Shown here: positions 8,298 to 17,736 of the stretch, one piece after another
How positions within the stretch are numbered: position 1 is the first letter of the stretch
Layout: every line of letters starts with the position of its first letter
Assembly (NCBI RefSeq): GCF_020524035.2
Contig: NZ_CP129013.1
Span: forward strand, 2,345,822-2,409,821
Length of the DNA stretch: 64,000 nt
From: Bacillus carboniphilus
Lineage (GTDB): Bacteria; Bacillota; Bacilli; Bacillales; JAIVKR01
Direction: 5' to 3'
Translations under genes and position numbers: made by a program
The notes under the pieces: generated by a model
What the model was told of the DNA's origin: nothing
The model's input: only the letters and a program-made list of their open reading frames with translations
Database searches by the model: none

Positions 8298-10124
8298 TTA
8301 TTTTACTTGTCCATTTAATAACTTAGGATATTCTTCACTTAATGCAGCTGGTCCACCTAGTAAGTGGAACTGCTCATAAGCACTTTGTTGAAGATAGTTT
8401 TGAATACCTGGTTCTGGCACTTCTACTTTATCGTTGTAAAGTAGTACAAGAGAGGCATTTTCTTTAGCAGCTAAAACAGATCCAGTTAAAGCATCAGGGA
8501 ATTTATCTCCTCGCGCAAAATAAACTACTTCTGTGTCCATATTGAGCTTAGCAATTTCACCTGATGTGTCATAGCGGTCATCCCCACCATAACGGTGTTT
8601 TGTTCCAAATAGCTTGTTTGCTACATTTTCAGAAACAACGGCCGTGTCTCCTACAATTATGAAATCGTTAATTGCTTCTTTCTTAATATGATTATCTATA
8701 TCTTCATGTAATGTATCTTTGTCCGTTAATAAGATCGGCATCCCGTGTTTGGCTGCATAAGGAGCAATGGAAAGCGCATCTGGGAAGTTCCATGCATAAG
8801 CAATGACAGCTTTTTTGCTATCACTATCTAACTCTTCAGCAATCTCTAACGATGTGAAATAGCGATCTTTTCCAGATACACGGTCAACAGCAATTTTCAA
8901 TTTTTCTTTAATATACGTTTCAACTTCTGATGGTACGGCTGAAGGTCCACCTACAATGATGATGTTTTTAGCGCCAAGACGCTTAATTTCATTTTCTGTA
9001 TCCTTATTCAGAGTCGTCTTAGTAGTTTCCGTTAGTAGAATAGGTGCATCTTCTTGGTAAGCTAATGGTGTTGCAGCTAATGCATCTGGGAAGTTTTGTC
9101 CTGTAGCTAAAATAACGGTATTCGCTTGATCCCAACCTCTTTGAGCAATATCCACGGCTGTTTTATAGCGATCATCTCCATATGAACGAGTACCTACTTT
9201 TTCAGTTAGTGCTCCAGCAATATAGTTATCATTAACTGGCAACCATGCAAACTGATTAGCTTTGTTGTTTGATTGGTCTAACTCATATGAGCCCGTCACT
9301 TTTAAAATATCGCTAATACCTACTTTTGTTTCTTTTCCACCTGTAGAAGGCATTGATCTTAGTTTAGTAGTATGTGTTTTCACATAATCATTTTTACCAA
9401 TTGTGTAGGTAGTTTTTGTTTCATCCTTACTACTAAGCTCATATTCCATTACTTTAAATTTGATATTCTCATCTGAATCTGGATCATAATCAAAGTCATC
9501 TGATTCAAAAGGAACTTCGCTATGTTTGCTATAAAGAGTTTCTACTAATTGATAATTATCAATGTACTTATAAACCTTTTCTTGATAAGACTCGTAATAT
9601 CGTTTATTTTCTTCACCATTTTTCTTTTCAAATGGACTATTAACAGGCTTAATGCCGTTGTACGCCATAATCGCGAAATACCAATGCTCAATCACTCGTG
9701 AATCTTGATTTTTAAACTTTGGAAGATCATTGCGTTCTTCAAAGTTATATTTGAGCATTTCTATTCCTTTTTGGATATTGTATTCCACACTGTCTTCTAT
9801 CTTTTTCTTTTCGTCATCTGATAAACCGTCAATATTGGTAATCTGCATAATACCAATACCACCATCATCACTTTTATTCACTTCACCATTACTTTCAAAA
9901 TGCTTCCAATCGCCATTTTCTTGCGTGGCAATTCCTTTAACAATCTCTGGTGGTACTTCATTTTCTAACGCAATGTTTGTCAACAAGCAATCCATTTGTT
10001 GTTTCGTTGGATTTTTCTTTGTTGAAGAGTCATACTCACAACCTTTGCTGTCGGCTGCCTGAGCAGCTGGAATAGCTGAGATGACTAATAACGCAGTTAA
10101 ACATAAACTCAACAGCTTCTTCAT
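8298..10124 (-). CDS. Lytic transglycosylase-like wall hydrolase with three CWB2 repeats
   Basis: The protein has 608 residues with a signal peptide ending AQA (about 23). Residues 40-190 look like the lysozyme-like/SLT fold: VPPEIVKGIATQEN, where E69 is the expected catalytic Glu, then GGIGIMQITN and FAIMAYNG, which match the ES, GLMQ and AYN motifs of goose-type and SLT enzymes. Residues 200-310 are an acidic spacer with a possible small beta domain. Residues about 313-608 are three CWB2 repeats. The enzyme would cut peptidoglycan glycan strands while bound to the wall. An IS element sits only 15 nt upstream of the start codon, between the RBS (GGGGG) and the original promoter region, so present expression is uncertain. 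Confidence 0.8.
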   Translation of the reverse strand: MKKLLSLCLTALLVISAIPAAQAADSKGCEYDSSTKKNPTKQQMDCLLTNIALENEVPPEIVKGIATQENGDWKHFESNGEVNKSDDGGIGIMQITNIDGLSDDEKKKIEDSVEYNIQKGIEMLKYNFEERNDLPKFKNQDSRVIEHWYFAIMAYNGIKPVNSPFEKKNGEENKRYYESYQEKVYKYIDNYQLVETLYSKHSEVPFESDDFDYDPDSDENIKFKVMEYELSSKDETKTTYTIGKNDYVKTHTTKLRSMPSTGGKETKVGISDILKVTGSYELDQSNNKANQFAWLPVNDNYIAGALTEKVGTRSYGDDRYKTAVDIAQRGWDQANTVILATGQNFPDALAATPLAYQEDAPILLTETTKTTLNKDTENEIKRLGAKNIIIVGGPSAVPSEVETYIKEKLKIAVDRVSGKDRYFTSLEIAEELDSDSKKAVIAYAWNFPDALSIAPYAAKHGMPILLTDKDTLHEDIDNHIKKEAINDFIIVGDTAVVSENVANKLFGTKHRYGGDDRYDTSGEIAKLNMDTEVVYFARGDKFPDALTGSVLAAKENASLVLLYNDKVEVPEPGIQNYLQQSAYEQFHLLGGPAALSEEYPKLLNGQVK

Positions 10125-10139
10125 TTGGTTTCCCCCTTC

Positions 10140-10147
10140 AAATCTAG
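10140..10147. repeat. Left 8-bp target-site duplication of the IS element
   Basis: AAATCTAG occurs directly before the left inverted repeat and again at 11974-11981 directly after the right one. Confidence 0.8.
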
Positions 10148-10282
10148 CGTACTGTCAAAAGTTTTATAGTAAAAAGCGTTAAAACACTTGATTTAAAAGC
10201 TTTTAAACAAAAAAACTTGTCACCCCCCTAAAATCTAAGGATAATTGAGGTTACCACAACACCCAAAAACCTAGATAAGGAA

Positions 10283-11727
10283 GTGACAAGTTGTACCCCT
10301 CAAATTATAACCTATTTACTTGTATTAATAAAATATCAAGATCAAATGATTCGGACACTGTTAACCTTGTTGCTTGGTAAAAGTGTGTTTGAAAAGTCTA
10401 CTGAAAAACCCGTTAATAAACCCTACCGTAAGCTTCAAGTGGATCACTTACCGATTGTTGAGATTCCAGAAAAGCTGGACTTTAATCAACTGTTAGCGGA
10501 GCACCTTGAATCAAAAGGAAAACCTTTAAAACCCGTTAAAAGGCGTTCTGGTAAACCGATTCCTTCTTCTATTCAATGTCCAAAGTGTGGTGCACCATCG
10601 TCGTATTTGTATGCGAATAATGGTGATAAAGGACAGTATCAATGTAAGGTGTGTTCCTGTCTTTTCAGTGAGAAAAATCGATATTTGAAAGAAGCGATTT
10701 TCAAGTGCCCTCACTGCATGAAATCCCTTGAAAAGATTAAAGAAAGAACCGATTTTAATGTGTGGAAGTGTCGACATAACCACTGTTCTTATTATCAAAA
10801 GAAAATCAAGGCCATGACATCAAAAGAGAAAAAACAGTTCAAAGAAGATCCTCATGATTTTAAGGTTCGTTATATTTTCAGAGAGTTCACCCTTGATTTT
10901 AAGCCTTTATCTAAACAATCACCTCAAAAGCCCAAGGTTGATTTATCAAGGCTTTACGTGTCTCCACATACACTCGGACTTATTTTGACCTATCACGTCA
11001 ATTATGGTCTTTCTGCGCGCAAAACGGCTGCGCTCATGAAAGACATTCATGGGGTATCGATCTCTCACCAAAGCATTTTAAACTACGAAAATAGCGTTGC
11101 TTTATGGCTTAAACCTTATGTGGATCATTATCCTTATGGCTCTCAGACCAATTTTGCGGTGATGAAACGTATATTCGTGTCAATGGTCGCTGGCACTATC
11201 TTTTTTTCTTTTTCGATGCCGTCAAAAAGGTGATTCTTTCTTACCCTGTTTCGCCTAATCGGGATACAACAGCTGCCATCCAGGCCATCGATGAAGTCTT
11301 ACTTAAGATGAAGAAAATACCCGAAGATCTCACGTTCATTGTTGATGGAAACCCGATCTATTTACTGGCTCAGCATTTCTTTTCCCAACATCACATTTCC
11401 TTTGATATCAAGCAAGTCATTGGGTTAACGAATGAAGATGAAGTATCAAGAGAATTCCGTCCTCTTAAGCAAATCATTGAGAGACTCAATCGAACGTTTA
11501 AAAGCAATTATCGGTCGACACATGGATTTGGCTCTGAACAGGGATCGGTTTCTTATGTTACTTTGTTTGTGGCCTACTTTAACTTTCTAAGACCACATTC
11601 TGCTTTAGAAGGAAAAGTACCGGTCATCATCAAAGACTTAGAAAAGCTTCCAAACATGCCGGCTAAATGGACCAAGCTGATTGAGTTGTCTCAACAATGG
11701 GTCATTGATCAGTCCCAAACAGCCTAA
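10283..11727 (+). pseudogene. DDE transposase with zinc-ribbon N-terminus, frameshifted
   Basis: Two overlapping frames (10283-11233 and 11230-11727) together give about 480 residues. The N-terminal part has several CxxC pairs (CPKCGA, CKVCSC, CPHCMK), suggesting zinc ribbons. The C-terminal part has a DDE/RNase H-like core: first Asp in CGDETYIRVNGRWHY, second Asp in TFIVDGNPIY, Glu in LKQIIERLNRTFKS, and the ending YFNFLRPHSALEGKVPV. The CGDETYIR strand is only in frame after a one-base shift near 11139, where a lost C in TATGGCTCTC explains the break. The shift is either real inactivation or a read error. Confidence 0.85.
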
Positions 11728-11751
11728 CTTTTTGTTTTGCAGAGCCCTTTT

Positions 11752-11906
11752 CGCAATAGGCGTAGCGAACTCTTGACAAACCAAAGGAAGAAAAAGGTTA
11801 TAATTGGTTGTCGTCAAGGGCTATTTGGTATGCCTACTTTTTGTCCCCTTCGCCCTTTGACACCTGTCATCCAACCTTTTTCGACTGTTTGTCAAGAGCG
11901 ATTGCG
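11752..11906. repeat. Long imperfect palindrome inside the right end of the IS
   Basis: Left arm 11752-11821 and right arm 11852-11906 are complementary over most of their length. Outer parts include CTCTTGACAAAC against GTTTGTCAAGAG and inner parts GAAAAAGGTT against AACCTTTTTC, with a central loop of about 30 nt. It lies between the transposase stop and the right inverted repeat and could fold into a long hairpin. Confidence 0.7.
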
Positions 11907-11973
11907 ATTATAGAGAGCTTCACAATCCCAAAAAGTCTTTAAAATGTTTTTTTCATAGATCTTTTGACACTAC

Positions 11974-11981
11974 CAAATCTA
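11974..11981. repeat. Right 8-bp target-site duplication of the IS element
   Basis: AAATCTAG here repeats 10140-10147 exactly. The sequence from 11982 to 12150 has no gene and probably holds the displaced promoter of the transglycosylase gene. Confidence 0.8.
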
Positions 11982-12150
11982 GGATGTTATAGGTTAATTC
12001 TCCTATTTTAACACCCTCTTTATCTTGTAAAACACTTCAAATTGTAAATTGTAAATATATTAGAAGTTTTTTACCCTTTTTTTACTATACCAAACTGTGG
12101 AACTTTATTTCAATCTATTTCCTAAAGTAAACTTTACAATTCTATTACAC

Positions 12151-15100
12151 CTATCGACGAGATTTATAAACTCTAATTGAAACTCCTAATCCTATTAAAA
12201 CTACGGCTAGCAATAACAATGAATATAGGTTCGTAGCCGTATTTGGAAGTTTCCCCTCACCGCTTTTATTATTAGATGAGTTCGTATTAGCGTCTTCTTT
12301 TCCTAAATTGTTGTTAGCTGTTTTTGAATCCGTTTCGTTTTCTTTACTGGAATCTTTTTCAGAATCTGCATCTTTATCATTTTCGTCCGTATCGCTGTTT
12401 TCATTACCTGAACTGGAATCTGGTTCAGTGTCTTCTGAATTCGAATCACTATCTCCATTATCTGACCCATTTCCTTCTCCCTCAGAGCCAGCATCTTCAT
12501 CATCCGAATTTGAGCCTTCATTTTCTGCATCTGATCCTGTATCATCTTGAGCAGTTTTCACAATGGTATAAGTATAAGTTTTTGTATTCTTTTCAATGGC
12601 TCCACCATCGTTCTTAAAGATCGTGGATTTACTTTCTTCACTAGGCTCAATCGTAACCTCGATATGATTTTCTCCATCCTGTAATTGAACATCGTGAGAG
12701 AAGGTCATATCTTCATTAATAGGTACAGGTTCTCCTGCTATCGTTAATATGCCTTCTTTAATGGCATTTCCTTTGAATGTTATCGAATCAGATGAGACTT
12801 CCTCCCCATTAATAGGTTCATCGATTACCACAGGTTGATCAATCCAACGTAAAATTCGATCATCGATGACCATTTTGTTGTTGCCTTGGTTCACTACGGT
12901 AACCGTTAAGTCTGTTCCTGGAGCACCGTATCCATAGTAGCTTACGTCATCGTCTTCACTGTTGTCTGGTGTATGGTCTGCTAAACCTTCATGATCCCAT
13001 GAACCGTTTCTTACATATTTATACGTAATTTGCGTTCCCTCTTGCACCTCTACTGTATAAGCCCAATCATGAGACACATTGCCCCCACGTGACATTTCCC
13101 AGGCACCTGTACTCCACCCATTGATACTATTTGGAATGGTGATTTGCGCATCTAGAGGTGTATACTTTGGTGCATTCACATTGAACGTAACTTCCACCAT
13201 CACAATGTCTGGCGTCACTTTTATACTATTTGACTCAACCTTATTACCACCTTGGTCATACACAACCACTTTATATTGATATTCCGTTCCGTTTTTCACT
13301 GCCAAATCTTTATAGGCGTTTTTATTTACGTCTATGAATGTATCCAGCAGCTCTTCATTACGATAGATGGCGATCATATAGAGGTCTATGGGATCTTTTA
13401 TCGACCAAGATAAGTTTACTTGTCCAGATTCTTGTATTGGCTGCTCTAAAATCACGCTACTAGCCGGTTTTTCTGTATCCGACCGGTCTTTTTCCATGAT
13501 TACTTTTTTTGTTTCACTTGTGATCCAATTCCGACCAGCATCAGAAGAGATTGATAGACGATAATCATACGTCGTTGCTTCTAAAGGTAAGAAAGATGCT
13601 TCAAAAATATGATCTCCTAGATGAGAAGCCTCGTAATCTACCCAGTTATCAGCATTTTCTTGCTTCACTTGAAGTTTAGCTTGGATTCCTTGTCGTTCAG
13701 TATTTGATCCATCCAAATATAATTTTCCTTGAACCACAATTTGTTTTGATAAATCAATCGTTCGCTTTCCAAGGTCTGTTACATTTTCAATCGTTGCATT
13801 AGTTAAATCGATATGAGGAATCACTGCGTCTTTTAAATATGTTTTCTCCGATCGATTGCCTTCTTTATCAATAGCCACAACCGCATAATAGTATTTACGT
13901 CCATTTTCTAAATCATTAATGGTCATTTGATTGGTAGTTGATGTGGCAACTTGCTTGTAAAAGGCTCCTGCAATATTCGTTTGATAAATCGCGTAGCTTT
14001 CTGCATCCCCATTCCAAGATAGCGTAACCTCTGATTCTCCTTCTGTCACCATTATATCTTTAACTGGTCTAACTTGCGCTGGAAGCTGACTTGCGATCAG
14101 CATTTGCCCAGACATAGCTGATATATTTAGTTCAACTTGATCATTCCTAGAAGTTACTTTTACATTTGATAGTTGATCTTGAAACTCTACACCGTTAGGC
14201 AAGACGTCTTCAATGTCTACTTTTACCGTTTGGTCATTTTGTCCTCTGTTTATCGCTATTAATGAGGCTTTTTTATCATTCGTACGTGCAAACACCATCA
14301 CATCATCTTTTGCATAAACGTGGTGCAAATCACCGTAAGCAAACAAATCTTGATGATCTGTTCTCACTTTTCCAATCTTTTTGTAATGATCAATTAGCTC
14401 TTGATCTTCTTTTCCCCAAGGATACGTACGCCTGTCATCTGGATCGGCTGAACCCGTCACTCCTGCTTCGTCTCCATAATAAATTGTTGGTGCCCCTGGG
14501 TAGCCCATTTGTATCATAGATGCTAGCTTTAATCGGTTTTTTCCTAATTCATAATTATAGTTGGGATCGAATTCCGCACGATCATACGTACTTGTGCCTC
14601 CTCCTAAAAGAAATACAGCTCTTGGCGTATCATGAGACCCTAGTAAATTCATCAAGGCATAATAAGCTTCTTTCGGATAATCTTCTTGTACTGCTAAAAG
14701 ATCTGCTTCATGTTGTGCCGCATTGCCATTCTTTAAAAAATCTAACACCGCTCTTTCAAAACGATAATTCATAACAGAGTCATACTGATCCCCTAAGAAA
14801 TATTTCGAAGCATCATCCCATATCTCTCCTAAAATTAACGGTTTTTCTCCTTTTTGAAGAGTCGGACCCGCTCCTTCTATTTCATCTGCTTTCATTTCAT
14901 CTCGGAACACTCTCCAAAACTGTGGATCCACTTCATTGGCTACATCTAAACGCCAACCAGATCCTCCGTCAAAGATCCATGATTTTGCAACTGAATCCTC
15001 TTCTTTAAAAATATAATTAACGAGCTGATCATTGTTATATTCACTATCATAATCAACATTATCTCCGGCTACCGATTTAAACTCTGGTAAACTATCAAAG

Positions 15101-16950
15101 CCCCACCAAGCTTGATATTCATAATGCTCGGTACCATCTTCTTCCTTCACTTTGTTGTTATCAATATTAAACCAATTATGAAAGCCGTACTCACTAAACC
15201 CTTGTCCTTCATTTATAAACTGTTTCGTTACTTTTTCTGTTGCTTCTTCTTCCGATAAACCTTCCTCGTTCATTAAATCATAGATGGCTGACCAGTATTC
15301 GTACGCTCCAACTGTGTCATATTTTTTATAACGATCGAAATAAATCGAGTCATCCGCCACATGATTAAATACCCCATCTAAAATTAAGTACATGCCTCTC
15401 TCTTCTAGTTCTTTTGTAAACGCTTTAAACTCTTCAGGTGTCCCAAACATGGGATCAACTATTTTATAATCCGTCGCATCATACTTATGATTAGAGGCCG
15501 CTTTTGCAATAGGATTTAAATAAAGTGTATTAACCCCTAACGATTGTAAGTAATCAAGTTTGTCAAGAATGCCTGCGATATCTCCACCAAAGAAATCATT
15601 CGACCATTGTCCATCTCCCTCATAACCAGCAGAATCTTTCATACGTGGATTATCCGGTAATTCTCCCCACTCTTTATCTTCAATTGGTTGCTTCCCTCGT
15701 GCATACTCTTTTGCTTCATCATTCTTTTCATTCCCATTATAGAAGCGATCCGGGAAAATTTGATACACAACCGCTTCCTTCATCCAATCAGGCGTTTGAT
15801 AAGCTGGATCATAAACCGTGAGCTGGAATGTTCCTGCATTCGCGTCGACCGCACGACCAATAGATCCTTCCCCACTATCTTCTCCGTATTCCGCTATCAC
15901 ATTTCCGTCCATTGCAATAAACTTATATCCATATAATCCTTTTTGTTCTGGTGTAAAAGTATATTCCCAAAATTCTAGTTCTCCTTTTCCTTCTACTTCT
16001 GTCCATCCAGCATAATCCATATTATATGTTAAAGAGTTTCCAGATGTTGAATCCTTAAGGTAAAGGTTTGCCGCAGTTAAATCCCCTTTTTCAGCTGCTA
16101 AACGAAGCGTCACTTCTTCTCCAGCAGGAATCGCTCCGAATGGACTTCTGTAAGCTTTATTCCATGTATCATGGTAAAGAAGTTCCTTATTAATAGAGGC
16201 ACTCTCCTTTCCTGAATCCGACTTTCCGCTTGTTGTGACGGTTTTCGCATTATGGTCGTAAGTAAAAGTTATTTCGGAATCTTCTTCTACAGTCAATTTA
16301 TAATTTTCTTCAGGATACGCTTCAGTATCATCCCACGTATCCCCTAAAACAATTTTAAATTGATATTCTCCAACTGGGACCATTGTGGAAAACTCATATA
16401 TTTGATTATATGTAGAATCCTTCAAAAAGGCAGTTGATTCAGATAGAGACCATTCTCCTCCCTCCCCAATAATAGGCTGAAGGTTCCCAACAAGCCTAGG
16501 CTGTTTTTCAGTTTCAATTGGTTGATATTTTGTCGAGTCTGTAATCGCATTCGTCCCATCATGATAGTAGAACGTTACCTCCGTATCTTCACTAATTTCT
16601 AATTCTATGTTTCTTCCATTAAAACCTCCTTCCCCGTAATTTTCATCCCAGTTTCCACCAATCGCAACTTTATACACATAGCTTCCAGCAGGTAGGTCTC
16701 CGGTTAATTGATAAAACCCATCACCCTGATAAATCATTTGAGTCATTTTTGCTGCCGGGTCCCATTCACCCGAATGTCCTAACTCATCTTGAAGATCTCC
16801 AACTAAAACGACTCGTCTTTCAGCTAGAGTATCCGCTTTGTTTGAAGGGGATTGTTCAGCAAAAACAGATATAATCGGATGTGCAAACGTTTGCAAAAGT
16901 AAGCATACAATAGCTATAAATGAAAATAATCTTAACTTATTCTTTCTCAC
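12151..16950 (-). CDS. Cell-wall-anchored amylopullulanase/alpha-amylase (GH13) with LPNTA sortase signal
   Basis: The protein has 1599 residues. A GTG start at 16950 has GAGGAGG 7 nt upstream, and a signal peptide covers about 1-32. Domains in order: two X25-type modules (about 45-140 and 150-235), a CBM34-like N-domain (about 255-380), and a GH13 catalytic barrel (about 390-880) with DGVFNH at 525, nucleophile D669 in GWRLDVANEVD, acid E709 in LILGEIWDD and D774 in GSHDTPR. Then come fibronectin III-like segments, a starch-binding-like beta domain (about 1320-1400), an Ig-like domain, a Ser/Asp/Glu-rich linker (about 1475-1560), LPNTA at 1568-1572, a membrane helix and a basic tail. It should hydrolyse starch or pullulan at the cell surface. 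LPNTA, rather than LPXTG, is the motif of class D sortases such as B. anthracis SrtC. LacI/CcpA-type boxes lie around the start. Confidence 0.9.
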   Translation of the reverse strand: MRKNKLRLFSFIAIVCLLLQTFAHPIISVFAEQSPSNKADTLAERRVVLVGDLQDELGHSGEWDPAAKMTQMIYQGDGFYQLTGDLPAGSYVYKVAIGGNWDENYGEGGFNGRNIELEISEDTEVTFYYHDGTNAITDSTKYQPIETEKQPRLVGNLQPIIGEGGEWSLSESTAFLKDSTYNQIYEFSTMVPVGEYQFKIVLGDTWDDTEAYPEENYKLTVEEDSEITFTYDHNAKTVTTSGKSDSGKESASINKELLYHDTWNKAYRSPFGAIPAGEEVTLRLAAEKGDLTAANLYLKDSTSGNSLTYNMDYAGWTEVEGKGELEFWEYTFTPEQKGLYGYKFIAMDGNVIAEYGEDSGEGSIGRAVDANAGTFQLTVYDPAYQTPDWMKEAVVYQIFPDRFYNGNEKNDEAKEYARGKQPIEDKEWGELPDNPRMKDSAGYEGDGQWSNDFFGGDIAGILDKLDYLQSLGVNTLYLNPIAKAASNHKYDATDYKIVDPMFGTPEEFKAFTKELEERGMYLILDGVFNHVADDSIYFDRYKKYDTVGAYEYWSAIYDLMNEEGLSEEEATEKVTKQFINEGQGFSEYGFHNWFNIDNNKVKEEDGTEHYEYQAWWGFDSLPEFKSVAGDNVDYDSEYNNDQLVNYIFKEEDSVAKSWIFDGGSGWRLDVANEVDPQFWRVFRDEMKADEIEGAGPTLQKGEKPLILGEIWDDASKYFLGDQYDSVMNYRFERAVLDFLKNGNAAQHEADLLAVQEDYPKEAYYALMNLLGSHDTPRAVFLLGGGTSTYDRAEFDPNYNYELGKNRLKLASMIQMGYPGAPTIYYGDEAGVTGSADPDDRRTYPWGKEDQELIDHYKKIGKVRTDHQDLFAYGDLHHVYAKDDVMVFARTNDKKASLIAINRGQNDQTVKVDIEDVLPNGVEFQDQLSNVKVTSRNDQVELNISAMSGQMLIASQLPAQVRPVKDIMVTEGESEVTLSWNGDAESYAIYQTNIAGAFYKQVATSTTNQMTINDLENGRKYYYAVVAIDKEGNRSEKTYLKDAVIPHIDLTNATIENVTDLGKRTIDLSKQIVVQGKLYLDGSNTERQGIQAKLQVKQENADNWVDYEASHLGDHIFEASFLPLEATTYDYRLSISSDAGRNWITSETKKVIMEKDRSDTEKPASSVILEQPIQESGQVNLSWSIKDPIDLYMIAIYRNEELLDTFIDVNKNAYKDLAVKNGTEYQYKVVVYDQGGNKVESNSIKVTPDIVMVEVTFNVNAPKYTPLDAQITIPNSINGWSTGAWEMSRGGNVSHDWAYTVEVQEGTQITYKYVRNGSWDHEGLADHTPDNSEDDDVSYYGYGAPGTDLTVTVVNQGNNKMVIDDRILRWIDQPVVIDEPINGEEVSSDSITFKGNAIKEGILTIAGEPVPINEDMTFSHDVQLQDGENHIEVTIEPSEESKSTIFKNDGGAIEKNTKTYTYTIVKTAQDDTGSDAENEGSNSDDEDAGSEGEGNGSDNGDSDSNSEDTEPDSSSGNENSDTDENDKDADSEKDSSKENETDSKTANNNLGKEDANTNSSNNKSGEGKLPNTATNLYSLLLLAVVLIGLGVSIRVYKSRR
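16881..16894. promoter_or_regulatory. LacI/CcpA-type operator inside the amylopullulanase signal-peptide codons
   Basis: TGCAAACGTTTGCA is a perfect palindrome of the LacI-family operator type (MalR, CcpA). It lies about 60 bp inside the coding sequence, where a roadblock site could act. Confidence 0.6.
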
Positions 16951-17035
16951 AAAGATTCCTCCTCTATATATCGTTTGGAAAATCGAGAATATTAAAAATT
17001 TGTTTATAATCTGTAAATCTCCTCCTCTCCCTTTT

Positions 17036-17056
17036 TTTGCGCAAACGCTTGCAAAA
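17036..17056. promoter_or_regulatory. LacI-family operator upstream of the amylopullulanase gene
   Basis: GCGCAAACGCTTGCAA, centred near 17046, is a near-palindrome of the same type as the box at 16881, about 95 bp upstream of the start codon. The pair suggests a maltose-type repressor, possibly with looping. Confidence 0.6.
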
Positions 17057-17064
17057 AAATATTA

Positions 17065-17079
17065 AGAAAACGTTTACAT
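17065..17079 (-). promoter_or_regulatory. Candidate cre (CcpA) box
   Basis: On the minus strand TGTAAACGTTTTCT fits the cre consensus TGWAANCGNTNWCA at all but the last position. It lies next to the operator at 17036, upstream of a starch-degrading enzyme, a typical carbon catabolite repression target. Confidence 0.55.
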
Positions 17080-17080
17080 T

Positions 17081-17482
17081 CATATCAAATTAATATTGTC
17101 ACAATCTAGTTTAAATTTCAAGAGACTTTTTGTCCGTTGGATATTTATAGAAGAGGCTATATTGGGTTCTAAGAATAAAAATAACGCAATTGATTCTTAC
17201 TATAGATAGCATTAATAGGATGTTAGGTGAACACTATTCATTAGCATGGATGTTTCGAGGATAATATACTGTTACATTTTATTGTTTTTTCTAAATTGGG
17301 CTATATGGATCATAATTACAGGCTTTGATTTGAGATTTGCGATGTTTGCCTGTTGATATATAATAGAATAAAAAGACTCCTATCGATTTCTTATATTTTG
17401 TAAAGTTGACACCATAGGATGTCATAGCATTATTGACCGGATTATCTAACCCTTCATCATATTTCAACCCGTTATTTTTGTT
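17081..17482. other. Non-coding stretch upstream of the amylopullulanase gene
   Basis: AT-rich, with stops in all frames. No recognisable gene remnant, RNA or repeat was found. Confidence 0.4.
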
Positions 17483-17643
17483 ACAAGAAGTTGTTCAAAA
17501 AGTCATGAAAAATTGCTGTCGAATAACTTTGTTGTCTCGCTATTCCACTCCTCATGTACAGAGAACGTACACTGTGGTGCTCATAGCTTCGTCGCCTCGT
17601 TCTACTCGGCCCTTTTCCCCCTACTTTTTGAACACGCACTACA
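17483..17643. repeat. TTCAAAAAGT-family small interspersed repeat (MITE-like), about 160 bp
   Basis: The left end GTTGTTCAAAAAGTC and the right end CTACTTTTTGAACACGCACT are inverted copies of each other. There is no coding capacity. The same right end occurs at 6372 and 21400, and a short version occurs at 44950. Confidence 0.65.
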
Positions 17644-17736
17644 ACGGTTTTACATGGAAGTAAAAACTCCTGATTATAAAGAAAATTAGGCAGAAACTTT
17701 CTTGTGATTTTATGAACAACTTTGATAATCATTGAA

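Larger units (their letters stand above)
10148..11973 (+). mobile_element. Insertion sequence, DDE transposase, about 1.83 kb
   Basis: The ends form imperfect inverted repeats of about 26 bp (CGTACTGTCAAAAG at the left, GGTAGTGTCAAAAG on the opposite strand at the right). They are flanked by the 8-bp duplication AAATCTAG. An 8-bp duplication and an rve-like DDE domain would fit an IS6-type element, but the protein is longer than usual IS6 transposases, so the family call is tentative. The element separates the transglycosylase gene at 8298-10124 from its upstream region. Confidence 0.85.

Noticed and set aside
12303..12550. Overlapping ORFs on both strands opposite the C-terminus of the amylopullulanase
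   Set aside because: They are shadows of the low-complexity Ser/Asp/Glu linker, whose codon bias opens other frames.
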